A stretch of DNA of 6,616 nucleotides from an uncultured Faecalibacterium sp. (GTDB taxonomy: Bacteria; Bacillota; Clostridia; Oscillospirales; Ruminococcaceae). This document shows positions 1 to 5,512 of the stretch, one piece after another. Where the stretch lies: positions 1-6,616 of the forward strand of contig CALDLZ010000351.1 in the NCBI GenBank assembly GCA_937915335.1. Reading direction: 5' to 3'. The notes below the pieces were generated by a model. That model searched no databases, had not been told where the DNA came from, and was given only the letters and a program-made list of their open reading frames with translations. The position numbers and the translations under genes were made by a program. Position 1 is the first letter of the stretch, and each line of letters starts with the position of its first letter.

Positions 1-75
1 CTCTTTGTCCCTCCCCCGAAATTTCACGGCACATCATGCCATATATAAAAATATTATACCAGATTTCATCGCCGC

Positions 76-104
76 TTGCAAATCTTGTTTTTTTATGGTA
101 TCAT
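76..104 (+). promoter_or_regulatory. Promoter of rnpB (-35 TTGCAA, -10 TATCAT)
   Basis: A sigma-A type promoter is visible: TTGCAA at 76-81, a 17-bp spacer, and TATCAT at 99-104. TGG lies directly upstream of the -10, which makes it an extended -10 (TGn). Transcription should start about 7 bases later, near 111-112. That is exactly where the 5' strand of the RNase P RNA P1 helix begins, so the two calls support each other. The upstream stretch 1-75 is AT-rich near 40-60 and holds no gene that I can support. Confidence 0.75.
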
Positions 105-111
105 GGGGAGC

Positions 112-457
112 GGAAAACGAGTGGAACATACGGCGGCGGGGCGGCTTTGACCGCTCTGAGGAAAGTCCGGGCCTCACAGAGCACGGTAACTGCTAACGGC
201 AGCCGAGGGTGACCTCAGGGAAAGTGCAACAGAAAGGAAACCGCCGCAGCAATGCGGTAAGGATGAAAGGGCGAGGTAAGAGCTCACCAGCGCATGGGTG
301 ACTATGCGGCTTTGTAAACCCTACCGGAAGCAACGCCTATATGGGACGTACAGCGCTGCTCGCGTGTCCCGAAGGCGGCACGAACCTGTCAGCAATGGCA
401 GGTCTAGACAGATCGTCGTTTAATACAGAACCCGGCTTACGGTCTATCTCGTTTTCC
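112..457 (+). ncRNA. rnpB: RNase P RNA (bacterial, class A type)
   Basis: This is the catalytic RNA of ribonuclease P, which removes 5' leaders from tRNA precursors together with the RnpA protein. The ends are fixed by a perfect 10-bp P1 helix: GGAAAACGAG at 112-121 pairs with CTCGTTTTCC at 448-457. Universally conserved blocks are present in the right order: GAGGAAAGTCCGGGC at 158-172 (5' half of P4), the ACAGAAAG segment near 229-236, the GGTAAGAGCTCACC segment near 275-290, GTAAACCC near 314-321, and ACAGAACCCGGCTTA at 425-439 (3' half of P4). The length of about 346 nt and the arrangement fit the class A form found in Clostridia rather than the Bacillus class B form. It has its own promoter and terminator. 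The 63-residue open frame over its 5' part is not a gene. Confidence 0.97.
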
Positions 458-472
458 ATTTGGTAAGATCAG

Positions 473-508
473 CAGCTGCTGTCCTTGGGATGGCGGCTGT
501 TTTTCTTT
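473..508 (+). terminator. Intrinsic terminator of rnpB
   Basis: A 12-bp stem (473-484 with 488-499, three G-U pairs, loop TTG) is followed by TTTTTCTTT at 500-508, the classical layout of a Rho-independent terminator. It begins 15 nt after the RNase P RNA ends, so it should release the rnpB primary transcript and insulate nadE. The left arm overlaps a perfect 12-bp palindrome (CAGCAGCTGCTG, 470-481), which offers an alternative but weaker fold. Confidence 0.85.
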
Positions 509-556
509 GTTCATTCAATTTTTACCCCGCTTTTACTTTTCGTTTTGGCCAGAGTG

Positions 557-565
557 TGGTATACT
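557..565 (+). promoter_or_regulatory. Extended -10 promoter of the nadE operon
   Basis: TGG at 557-559 followed by TATACT at 560-565 makes a good extended -10 element. The T-rich stretch at the correct -35 distance (around 537-542) matches the consensus poorly, so the promoter probably relies on the extended -10. Transcription should begin near 572, giving a leader of about 60 nt before nadE. The leader has a weak possible hairpin (573-579 with 594-600, 7 bp including one G-U pair, 14-nt loop). I see no known riboswitch, NiaR-like operator or T-box in it. Confidence 0.65.
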
Positions 566-615
566 ATGTGCACTACGGCAGATGCAACTGTCCGCCGTGG
601 GCAAACAAGACAGAC

Positions 616-630
616 AGGATGTGAAATCCT
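616..630 (+). promoter_or_regulatory. nadE ribosome-binding region with self-complementary hairpin
   Basis: The only Shine-Dalgarno-like sequence ahead of nadE is AGGA at 616-619, 14 bases before the ATG, which is a long spacing. AGGAT (616-620) is followed after five bases by its exact complement ATCCT (626-630), so the site can fold back on itself and leave an anti-Shine-Dalgarno-like ATCCTCC next to the start codon. The start is still well placed: a TGA at 622-624 blocks any earlier in-frame start, and the protein begins as relatives do. Whether the small hairpin affects translation is inference. Confidence 0.4.
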
Positions 631-633
631 CCG

Positions 634-2568
634 ATGAAAGATGGTTTTTTGAAAGCAGCAGCCCTTTCTCCCGCTCTGCGGGTGGCGGACTGCGCCTATA
701 ACACCCGGCAGATCCTCACCGAGCTGCATGCCGCTGCCTCCCGTGGCGTAAAGCTAGCCGTGTTCCCCGAATTCTGCCTGACCGGCTACACCTGCGGCGA
801 CCTGTTTTTGCAGCGCACCTTGCAGCAGGGTGCCCTCGCCGGGCTGGAAGCACTGCTGGAAGCCAGCAAAGAGCTGGATACCATGGCCCTGGTTGGCCTG
901 CCGCTGATGGTGCGGGGTAAACTGTACAACTGCGCCGCCGTGTTCTGCCACGGCAGACTGCTGGGCCTTGTCCCCAAGACCTACCTGCCCAACTATGGCG
1001 AGTTCTATGAAAAGCGGCAGTTCACCCCCGGTTCTACTGAGGTGGAGCTGGTGAATGTCTGCGGGCAGGAGGTGCCCTTCGGCACTTCCCTGCTCTTCCG
1101 CTGCCGCCAGATGCCCAGTTTTGTGCTGGGTGTGGAAATTTGCGAGGATCTGTGGAGCGCCCTGCCGCCCTCCACCTTCCACGCGCTTGCAGGCGCTACT
1201 GTTATCGCCAACCTTTCGGCCAGCGATGATACGGGGGGCAGGGGGGAGTCCCGCGGGGCACTGGTAGAAAATCAGCCCGCCCGCCTGCTCTGCGGCTACC
1301 TGTACGCTTCTGCCGGTCACGGCGAGAGTACCCAGGATATGGTATTTGCAGGCCACGACCTGATCGCCGAGAACGGCACCCTGCTGACCGAGGTCAAGCC
1401 CTTTGCGGGCGGGGCCGCCGAGACCGAGTTGGACTGCCAGCGGATGGAATCGGAGCGGGCACGCAACACCAGCTTCGAGCCCAGCGCCGAGGGCTACCAG
1501 ACTGTGGATTTCGATCTGGCCCTCACCGAGACCGTGCTGACCCGCTGGGTAGACCCCACCCCCTTCATCCCCCACAACGAGCAGCTGCGTGCCGAGCGCT
1601 GTGAGCTGATCTTGAAGATGCAGGCCGACGGTCTGGCAAAGCGGCTGGAGCACGCCCACGCCCAGACCGCCGTCATCGGCATCTCGGGCGGTCTGGACAG
1701 CTGCCTTGCCCTGCTGGTGGCCGTGCGTGCCATGAAGCAGCTGGGCCGTCCCACCACCGATGTGCTGGCGGTAACTATGCCCTGCTTCGGCACCACCAAA
1801 CGCACCCGCGGCAACGCCGAGATCCTGTGCGACGAGCTGCACGTCAGCTTTACCGAGATCGACATTGCCAACACGGTGCACAGCCACTTCAAGGACATCG
1901 GCCAGGACGAGAGCGTGCTGGACGTGACCTACGAAAACGGCCAGGCCCGTGTGCGCACCCTGGAACTAATGGACACGGCCAACCGCACCGGCGGTCTGGT
2001 GGTGGGTACCGGTGATCTGTCCGAGCTGGCGCTGGGCTGGGCCACCTACAACGGCGACCACATGAGCATGTACGGCGTGAACGCCGGAGTGCCCAAAACG
2101 CTGGTACGCCACCTTGTCCGGTACGAAGCCGACATCGCCGCCACCCCGGCGTTGAAGGAAGTCCTGCTGGACATCCTCGACACTCCCGTTTCCCCCGAGC
2201 TGCTGCCCGCCAAGGATAACGGCGAGATCGCACAGCGCACCGAGGATCTGGTGGGCCCCTACGAGCTGCATGACTTTTACCTTTATTATGTGCTCCGCTT
2301 CGGCTTTGGCCCGGCGAAAATCTTCCGGCTGGCAAAGGCCGCCTTTGCAGGCCGGGAAGAATACCCGGACGAGGTTCTGTATAAGTGGCTGCGCAACTTC
2401 TACTGGCGTTTCTTCGCCCAGCAGTTCAAGCGCAGCTGCCTGCCCGACGGCCCCAAGATCGGCAGCGTGACCCTCTCGCCGCGCGGGGACTGGCGGATGC
2501 CCAGCGATGCCTGCGCCGCTCTGTGGCTGGCCGAGCTGGAACAGCTGTTTCCCCAGAAGGATGCCTGA
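634..2568 (+). CDS. nadE: Glutamine-dependent NAD(+) synthetase
   Basis: This cytoplasmic enzyme catalyses the last step of NAD synthesis: deamido-NAD + ATP + glutamine gives NAD + AMP + PPi + glutamate. The 644-residue protein has both domains of the glutamine-using form. The N-terminal nitrilase-type glutaminase (about 5-290) carries the Glu-Lys-Cys triad at E46 (FPEFCLTGY), K115 (PKTYLPNY) and C170 (VEICEDLW). All three are offset by six from the E52/K121/C176 triad I recall for the Mycobacterium tuberculosis enzyme. The C-terminal ATP-pyrophosphatase domain (about 320-630) has the P-loop SGGLDS at 351-356 and the conserved GTGDLSELALGW segment at 458-469. The start gives the family-typical MKDGF beginning. 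Length is close to that of other Clostridia two-domain enzymes. It is the first gene of the probable operon, 3 bases before the next. A double run of six G at 1233-1246 is unusual, but the frame is intact there. Confidence 0.96.
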   Translation: MKDGFLKAAALSPALRVADCAYNTRQILTELHAAASRGVKLAVFPEFCLTGYTCGDLFLQRTLQQGALAGLEALLEASKELDTMALVGLPLMVRGKLYNCAAVFCHGRLLGLVPKTYLPNYGEFYEKRQFTPGSTEVELVNVCGQEVPFGTSLLFRCRQMPSFVLGVEICEDLWSALPPSTFHALAGATVIANLSASDDTGGRGESRGALVENQPARLLCGYLYASAGHGESTQDMVFAGHDLIAENGTLLTEVKPFAGGAAETELDCQRMESERARNTSFEPSAEGYQTVDFDLALTETVLTRWVDPTPFIPHNEQLRAERCELILKMQADGLAKRLEHAHAQTAVIGISGGLDSCLALLVAVRAMKQLGRPTTDVLAVTMPCFGTTKRTRGNAEILCDELHVSFTEIDIANTVHSHFKDIGQDESVLDVTYENGQARVRTLELMDTANRTGGLVVGTGDLSELALGWATYNGDHMSMYGVNAGVPKTLVRHLVRYEADIAATPALKEVLLDILDTPVSPELLPAKDNGEIAQRTEDLVGPYELHDFYLYYVLRFGFGPAKIFRLAKAAFAGREEYPDEVLYKWLRNFYWRFFAQQFKRSCLPDGPKIGSVTLSPRGDWRMPSDACAALWLAELEQLFPQKDA

Positions 2569-2571
2569 GCC

Positions 2572-2931
2572 ATGAAGCAGAAAAAAAGTTCTCTCTGGGT
2601 CAATTTACTGTTCGCCGCAGTGGTGCTGGTGCTTGCGGGCACGCTGTTCTATTTCCGCAGTGCCGGGCAGAGCGGCAGCACCCTGGGTGCAGAGCTGACC
2701 TACGGCGATGACAACACGGTGCTGAAAATTTCTCTGGACAAAGATGCCGAATACGACATCGACACCGGCTATCTGACGGTGCACATCGAGGTCAGGGATG
2801 GCGCGGCACGGTTCATCGATTCCCCCTGTCCCGACCACATCTGTGAAAGTTTTGGTTGGATCTCGCAGGAGGATCAGACAGCCACCTGCCTGCCGGCACG
2901 GGCCGTATTGACCATCGTGCCCCTTGCCTGA
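2572..2931 (+). CDS. NusG domain II-like membrane-anchored protein
   Basis: A 119-residue protein with a short basic N-terminus (MKQKK), one hydrophobic segment at about 8-28 and an external domain of about 90 residues. The stretch around 84-110 (SPCPDHIC, then GWIS, then CLPARAVL) matches the signature I recall for the NusG_II / DUF1312 family: three conserved cysteines (C86, C91, C106), a Gly-Trp pair between them and a CLPxR turn. The name reflects a fold related to insert domain II of some NusG proteins. The protein lacks the NusG NGN and KOW domains, so it is not a transcription factor by this evidence. Its biochemical role is not known; the cysteines could form a disulfide or bind a metal on the outer face. 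An AGAAGGA ribosome site (2555-2561) lies inside the end of nadE, and the ATG is 3 bases past the nadE stop, so translation is probably coupled. Confidence 0.85.
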   Translation: MKQKKSSLWVNLLFAAVVLVLAGTLFYFRSAGQSGSTLGAELTYGDDNTVLKISLDKDAEYDIDTGYLTVHIEVRDGAARFIDSPCPDHICESFGWISQEDQTATCLPARAVLTIVPLA

Positions 2932-2944
2932 GGACGTGTCAAAA

Positions 2945-2956
2945 AGGAGATCTCCT
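2945..2956 (+). promoter_or_regulatory. Ribosome-binding site of the LCP gene inside a 12-bp palindrome
   Basis: AAGGAGA at 2944-2950 is a strong Shine-Dalgarno, 6 bases before ATG 2957, and it decides the start. The frame is open further upstream to a TTG at 2924, but that codon lies inside the preceding gene and has no ribosome site of its own. The site forms the left half of a perfect palindrome AGGAGATCTCCT (2945-2956), whose right half touches the start codon. A hairpin here would have only about 4 bp with a GATC loop, so any regulatory effect is uncertain. Confidence 0.7.
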
Positions 2957-4642
2957 ATGTTTGATGAAACTTCCCGTTCCCATGCGGACGACGATACCCG
3001 GCATATCCACCGGGGCCATCACCCGCAGGAGGAAAAAACTGTCGAGGTAGACAGCTCGGCCTTTTTCTCACCCGAGGCTGCCGCCCCCACCCCACCGCCC
3101 AAGCCCCCGAAGCACACCGGCGGCCCCATGCCCGAAATGCCGCCCCGCCGGGAGCCTGGCAGGGCCGCAAAGACTGAAAGCCCGAAACGAGGTACTGTTT
3201 TGCTGGTCATTCAAGCCATTCTGAGCATTGCAGCGTTTATCCAGCTCTGGCGCACCCAGATGCTGCCCGCGCTGTATCTTGTTATTATTGCGGCGCTGCT
3301 GGTGTTGTTCTGGCTGCTGGTCAAGCGCTGCCAAGAGTACAACACCCCCCGCAAGGTGTCCAGAGTGTTCTCGGTGTTCCTGTGCGCTTTTCTGGCACTG
3401 GGCTGCGTCTGGGCACAGCAGGGCCTGAGCGCGCTGGATAATGTCACTTCCGGCCTTGTCACCGGCACCGAGGCCAACCAGATCACCAAGGAGCCCTTCG
3501 TGGTCTACCTGAGCGGCGTGGACAACCGCGGTGAGCTGACCGAAAAGGCCCGCAGTGACGTGAACATCCTCGCCGTGGTCAACCCCACCACCAAGCGGGC
3601 AGCCCTTATCAACACGCCCCGCGATTACTACGTTGATCTGGCGGGCACCAACAGCAAAGACAAGCTGACCCACGCCGGTCTGTATGGCGTGGAGACCAGC
3701 ATGGCAACGCTGGGCAGCCTGTACGGCATCAACGTGGATCACTACATCCGCATCAACTTTGCAGGCTTCATCCGCATCATCGATGCGGTGGGCGGCGTGG
3801 ATGTCTATTCCGATCAGGCGTTCACCTCAGTGGGCAGCCCCGGCTACTATGACCCCACCACCTTCGCCGAGGGCTGGAACCACCTGGACGGCAAGAGTGC
3901 CCTGGCCTTTGCCCGCGAGCGCCACGCCTTTGCTTCCGGCGATATCCAGCGCGGCATCAACCAGATGAAGGTCATCGATGCCATGGCACAAAAGCTCAAA
4001 TCCCCCACTGTCCTGATGAGCTTTTCCAAACTGATGGACGCGGTCTCCGATTGCTTTGTGACCAGTCTTTCCCAGGAGCAGATCTCCGCACTGGTGCGGA
4101 TGCAGCTCGCAAGCCTGTCCAACTGGGACATCCAGAGCTACACCGTTACCGGCACCAGCGGTAAGAGCAGCCAGTGCTATTCCGCCAAGGGGCAGAGCCT
4201 TTATGTAATGAAGCCGGACGAAAGTTCGGTCAACCAGGCTAAGGAGCTGATCGCATCCGTGTTGGGCGGCGAGGGTACCGTGAGCGATACCCAGCAGACC
4301 CCTGAAAAGACCGACGTGTTCACCCCGACCGCTGACCCCAACGCCGGCACTTCTGTGGAGGAATCCCCCGACAGTGTCATCATTGAGGAGCCCGCCGGAA
4401 GTGTTCCCACCGAACAGCCTGCCGACGAGCAGCCCGCTGAGACCACCCCCGAGCCGGAAGTTCCTGCCGAGAGCGAGGCTTCCACCGAAACTCCCGCCGA
4501 AGGAGAGTCCGGTGGTGAGACCGAAACACCTTCCATCTCCCTGCCCAGTCAGGAGCAAGTAGAATCTGCTGCCAACTCCCTGCATCAGGCGGCCTCCACG
4601 GTGCTGGATGCCCTGTTCGGCTCCAGCAGCAGCGGAGAATAA
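2957..4642 (+). CDS. LytR-CpsA-Psr (LCP) family cell-wall glycopolymer transferase
   Basis: A 561-residue membrane protein. LCP enzymes move undecaprenyl-linked glycopolymers such as teichoic acids or capsule onto peptidoglycan at the outer face of the membrane; older annotations call them LytR transcriptional regulators. Order of parts: a hydrophilic N-terminus with a Pro-rich patch (1-78, PTPPPKPPK at 44-52); three hydrophobic segments (about 80-98, 104-122, 135-153); and the LCP domain (about 180-345). The domain shows SGVDNR at 186-191, RSDVNILAV, INTPRDYY at 218-225 (R222, D223), KLTHAGLYG, GGVDV, and FARERHAF at 318-325 with GDIQRGINQ at 328-336. These include the arginines and aspartates that bind the lipid pyrophosphate in the family. 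A Pro/Glu/Thr/Ser-rich, acidic, probably disordered tail follows (about 440-530), then a short helix-like end. Three membrane segments are more than the single one of many LCP proteins. Which polymer it handles cannot be told. Last gene of the operon, 25 bases after the previous one. Confidence 0.93.
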   Translation: MFDETSRSHADDDTRHIHRGHHPQEEKTVEVDSSAFFSPEAAAPTPPPKPPKHTGGPMPEMPPRREPGRAAKTESPKRGTVLLVIQAILSIAAFIQLWRTQMLPALYLVIIAALLVLFWLLVKRCQEYNTPRKVSRVFSVFLCAFLALGCVWAQQGLSALDNVTSGLVTGTEANQITKEPFVVYLSGVDNRGELTEKARSDVNILAVVNPTTKRAALINTPRDYYVDLAGTNSKDKLTHAGLYGVETSMATLGSLYGINVDHYIRINFAGFIRIIDAVGGVDVYSDQAFTSVGSPGYYDPTTFAEGWNHLDGKSALAFARERHAFASGDIQRGINQMKVIDAMAQKLKSPTVLMSFSKLMDAVSDCFVTSLSQEQISALVRMQLASLSNWDIQSYTVTGTSGKSSQCYSAKGQSLYVMKPDESSVNQAKELIASVLGGEGTVSDTQQTPEKTDVFTPTADPNAGTSVEESPDSVIIEEPAGSVPTEQPADEQPAETTPEPEVPAESEASTETPAEGESGGETETPSISLPSQEQVESAANSLHQAASTVLDALFGSSSSGE

Positions 4643-4656
4643 TTTCCAGAGATAGC

Positions 4657-4698
4657 ACAAGCCCCGGGCCTTGCGAAAAGGCCCGGGGCTTGTCGTTT
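4657..4698. terminator. Strong hairpin between convergent genes, probably bidirectional terminator
   Basis: A perfect 16-bp inverted repeat (4657-4672 with 4678-4693, loop GCGAA) with a very GC-rich core (GCCCCGGGCC) sits 14 bases after the LCP stop. On the + strand it is followed only by CG and a short TTT, then CATCATTTT, so the T tract is interrupted. On the minus strand, where the lipoprotein gene ends 27 bases away, there is no T tract. The unusual stem strength may compensate. It is the only terminator-like structure between the two converging genes, so a shared role is the simplest reading. Confidence 0.8.
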
Positions 4699-4720
4699 CA
4701 TCATTTTACGGGAAAGCGCA

Positions 4721-5209
4721 TTACTCAGCGTCGTCTTCGCCCAGCTCAAAGGTCTTGACAGAGACAGAGCCGTTGCGGCCAGCCTTGTCAGTACGCAGGT
4801 ACTGGCGGGTGGTCTCGCCGTTGCTGGTCACGTCAGCAACATAGATCTGCTCTTCCTCGGCCTTGATGGGGAACTCGTCGACCACACCCTTCATAGGTTC
4901 AGCGCTCAGGTCTGCGTAAGCATCGTTCAGCTTCCACAGCTTCATGGTGTCGCCGTTGGACAGGGTGAACTCGCCGTAGCAGTCAGCGGAGTAGGTGGTG
5001 CCGTTCACGTCCAGATCCTCGGTGCTGACAACGCTGGCAGCAGCGGCCTCGCTCTCAGCAGCCTCAGAAGAAGCAGCCACAGAGGAAGCTGCCTCGCTGG
5101 AAGCGGCAGCGGAGGATGCAGTGGAAGACGCGCTGCTGGAGCAGCCGGTCATAGCAACAGCCAGCACTGCAGCGGTCAGTGCCAGACCAAAGGTACGATT
5201 CAGTTTCAT
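4721..5209 (-). CDS. Small lipoprotein with Ser/Ala/Glu-rich linker, unknown function
   Basis: A 162-residue secreted protein on the minus strand. The N-terminus (MKLNRTFGLALTAAVLAVAMTGC) is a lipoprotein signal peptide with cleavage before C23, so the mature protein should be lipid-anchored on the outer face of the membrane. Residues 24-62 are an almost pure Ser/Ala/Glu linker with loose SSEAAS repeats, followed by a globular part of about 100 residues (63-162) containing VNGTTYSADCYG and NGDTMKLWKLND, one further cysteine (C77) and an acidic end. I do not recognise the domain and give it no function. The start at 5209 is chosen over an in-frame upstream ATG (5296) because AGAAGGAG (5220-5227) lies 10 bases before it and the signal peptide begins there. 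The upstream start would also fall at the predicted transcription start. It appears monocistronic, convergent with the LCP gene and downstream of deoB. Confidence 0.85.
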   Translation of the reverse strand: MKLNRTFGLALTAAVLAVAMTGCSSSASSTASSAAASSEAASSVAASSEAAESEAAAASVVSTEDLDVNGTTYSADCYGEFTLSNGDTMKLWKLNDAYADLSAEPMKGVVDEFPIKAEEEQIYVADVTSNGETTRQYLRTDKAGRNGSVSVKTFELGEDDAE

Positions 5210-5301
5210 GGTAGTTTTTCTCCTTCTATTGTTCAAACCGTTCAGTTCATCGCCCGGCACGGAAAGCCGCACACTCCCCTCTTGCCAAGCGTACAAGAGC
5301 T

Positions 5302-5330
5302 AGTCTACCACAATACAGCGAAAAAAACAA
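5302..5330 (-). promoter_or_regulatory. Promoter of the lipoprotein gene (-35 TTGTTT, -10 TAGACT)
   Basis: Read on the minus strand, TTGTTT (5330-5325), a 17-bp spacer and TAGACT (5307-5302) form a sigma-A type promoter with TGG immediately before the -10. Transcription should start near 5295 and leave a leader of about 85 nt before the ATG at 5209. The sequence around the -10 (GTGGTAGACTA) closely resembles that of the nadE promoter (GTGGTATACTA). I see no operator repeat beside it. Confidence 0.65.
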
Positions 5331-5346
5331 CCCTCATCGCCAGCCT

Positions 5347-5505
5347 TTAACCTCCCAGTCATTGCCTCGCAATGCCAGCCCCCGCTAATAGGGGGGCCTT
5401 TGGCATTACATAAAGCTTTGCAAGTTTCCCTTTGTGCGCAGACTGTACCATTATGCCAAGGGCTCCCCTACCAGGGGAGCTGGCGCAAAGCGCCTGAGGG
5501 GTTAA
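5347..5505. repeat. Imperfect inverted-repeat intergenic element (MITE-like), about 159 bp
   Basis: Two arms, 5347-5408 and 5451-5505, are imperfect reverse complements around a core of about 42 bp. The ends are TTAACCTCCCAG (5347-5358) and CTGAGGGGTTAA (5494-5505), which pair at 11 of 12 positions counting one G-T. The inner ends CCTTTGGCATTA (5397-5408) and TTATGCCAAGGG (5451-5462) match at 10 of 12. Each arm has two hairpins of its own in mirrored order: CATTGC-CTC-GCAATG (5360-5374) and GCCCCC/GGGGGC (5378-5397) on the left; GCTCCCCT-ACC-AGGGGAGC (5462-5480) and GGCGC-AAA-GCGCC (5482-5494) on the right. There is no coding frame. The shape suggests a non-autonomous mobile element or a dispersed palindromic repeat, and the style resembles intergenic repeats I recall from Faecalibacterium. 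Copy number cannot be seen here. It starts 7 bases beyond the deoB stop and ends 16 bases short of the lipoprotein -35, so it fills most of the gap between those genes. Confidence 0.75.
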
Positions 5506-5512
5506 TTCGTTC

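Noticed and set aside
5..196. Short open frame running into the RNase P RNA
   Set aside because: It crosses the rnpB promoter and the conserved RNA core, so coding is implausible.
572..633. NAD-sensing riboswitch or NiaR operator before nadE
   Set aside because: I looked for a structured aptamer or a clear operator palindrome and found only short, weak pairings; not enough to call a known class.
754..1887. Open frame of 377 codons on the minus strand opposite nadE
   Set aside because: It mirrors the codon structure of a certain gene in GC-rich DNA, has no recognisable domain and no ribosome site, and would overlap nadE entirely.
2572..2931. Full NusG transcription factor
   Set aside because: The protein is too short, membrane-anchored, and lacks the NGN and KOW domains.
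2924..2956. Upstream TTG start that would extend the LCP protein by 11 residues and overlap the NusG-II gene
   Set aside because: The strong AAGGAGA site is placed 6 bases before ATG 2957, while the TTG has no ribosome site.
3068..3742. Open frame of 224 codons on the minus strand opposite the LCP N-terminal half
   Set aside because: Antisense shadow of the LCP gene; low-information composition and no ribosome site.
3827..4660. Open frame of 277 codons on the minus strand opposite the LCP gene
   Set aside because: Its Gly/Leu-rich translation is the antisense of the Pro/Glu/Thr-rich tail, and it would start beside the LCP terminator hairpin. No domain is visible.
5210..5296. Upstream ATG that would extend the lipoprotein by 29 residues
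   Set aside because: It would put a charged stretch before a complete signal peptide, lies at the predicted transcription start, and the AGAAGGAG site points to the ATG at 5209.
4995..5303. Plus-strand open frame of 102 codons across the lipoprotein linker
   Set aside because: It is the complement of the Ser/Ala codon repeats (Glu/Ala-rich on the other strand) and has no ribosome site.
5340..5512. CRISPR array in the hairpin-rich intergenic region
   Set aside because: The repeats are inverted and mirrored, not direct repeats with regular spacers, and no cas gene is present.
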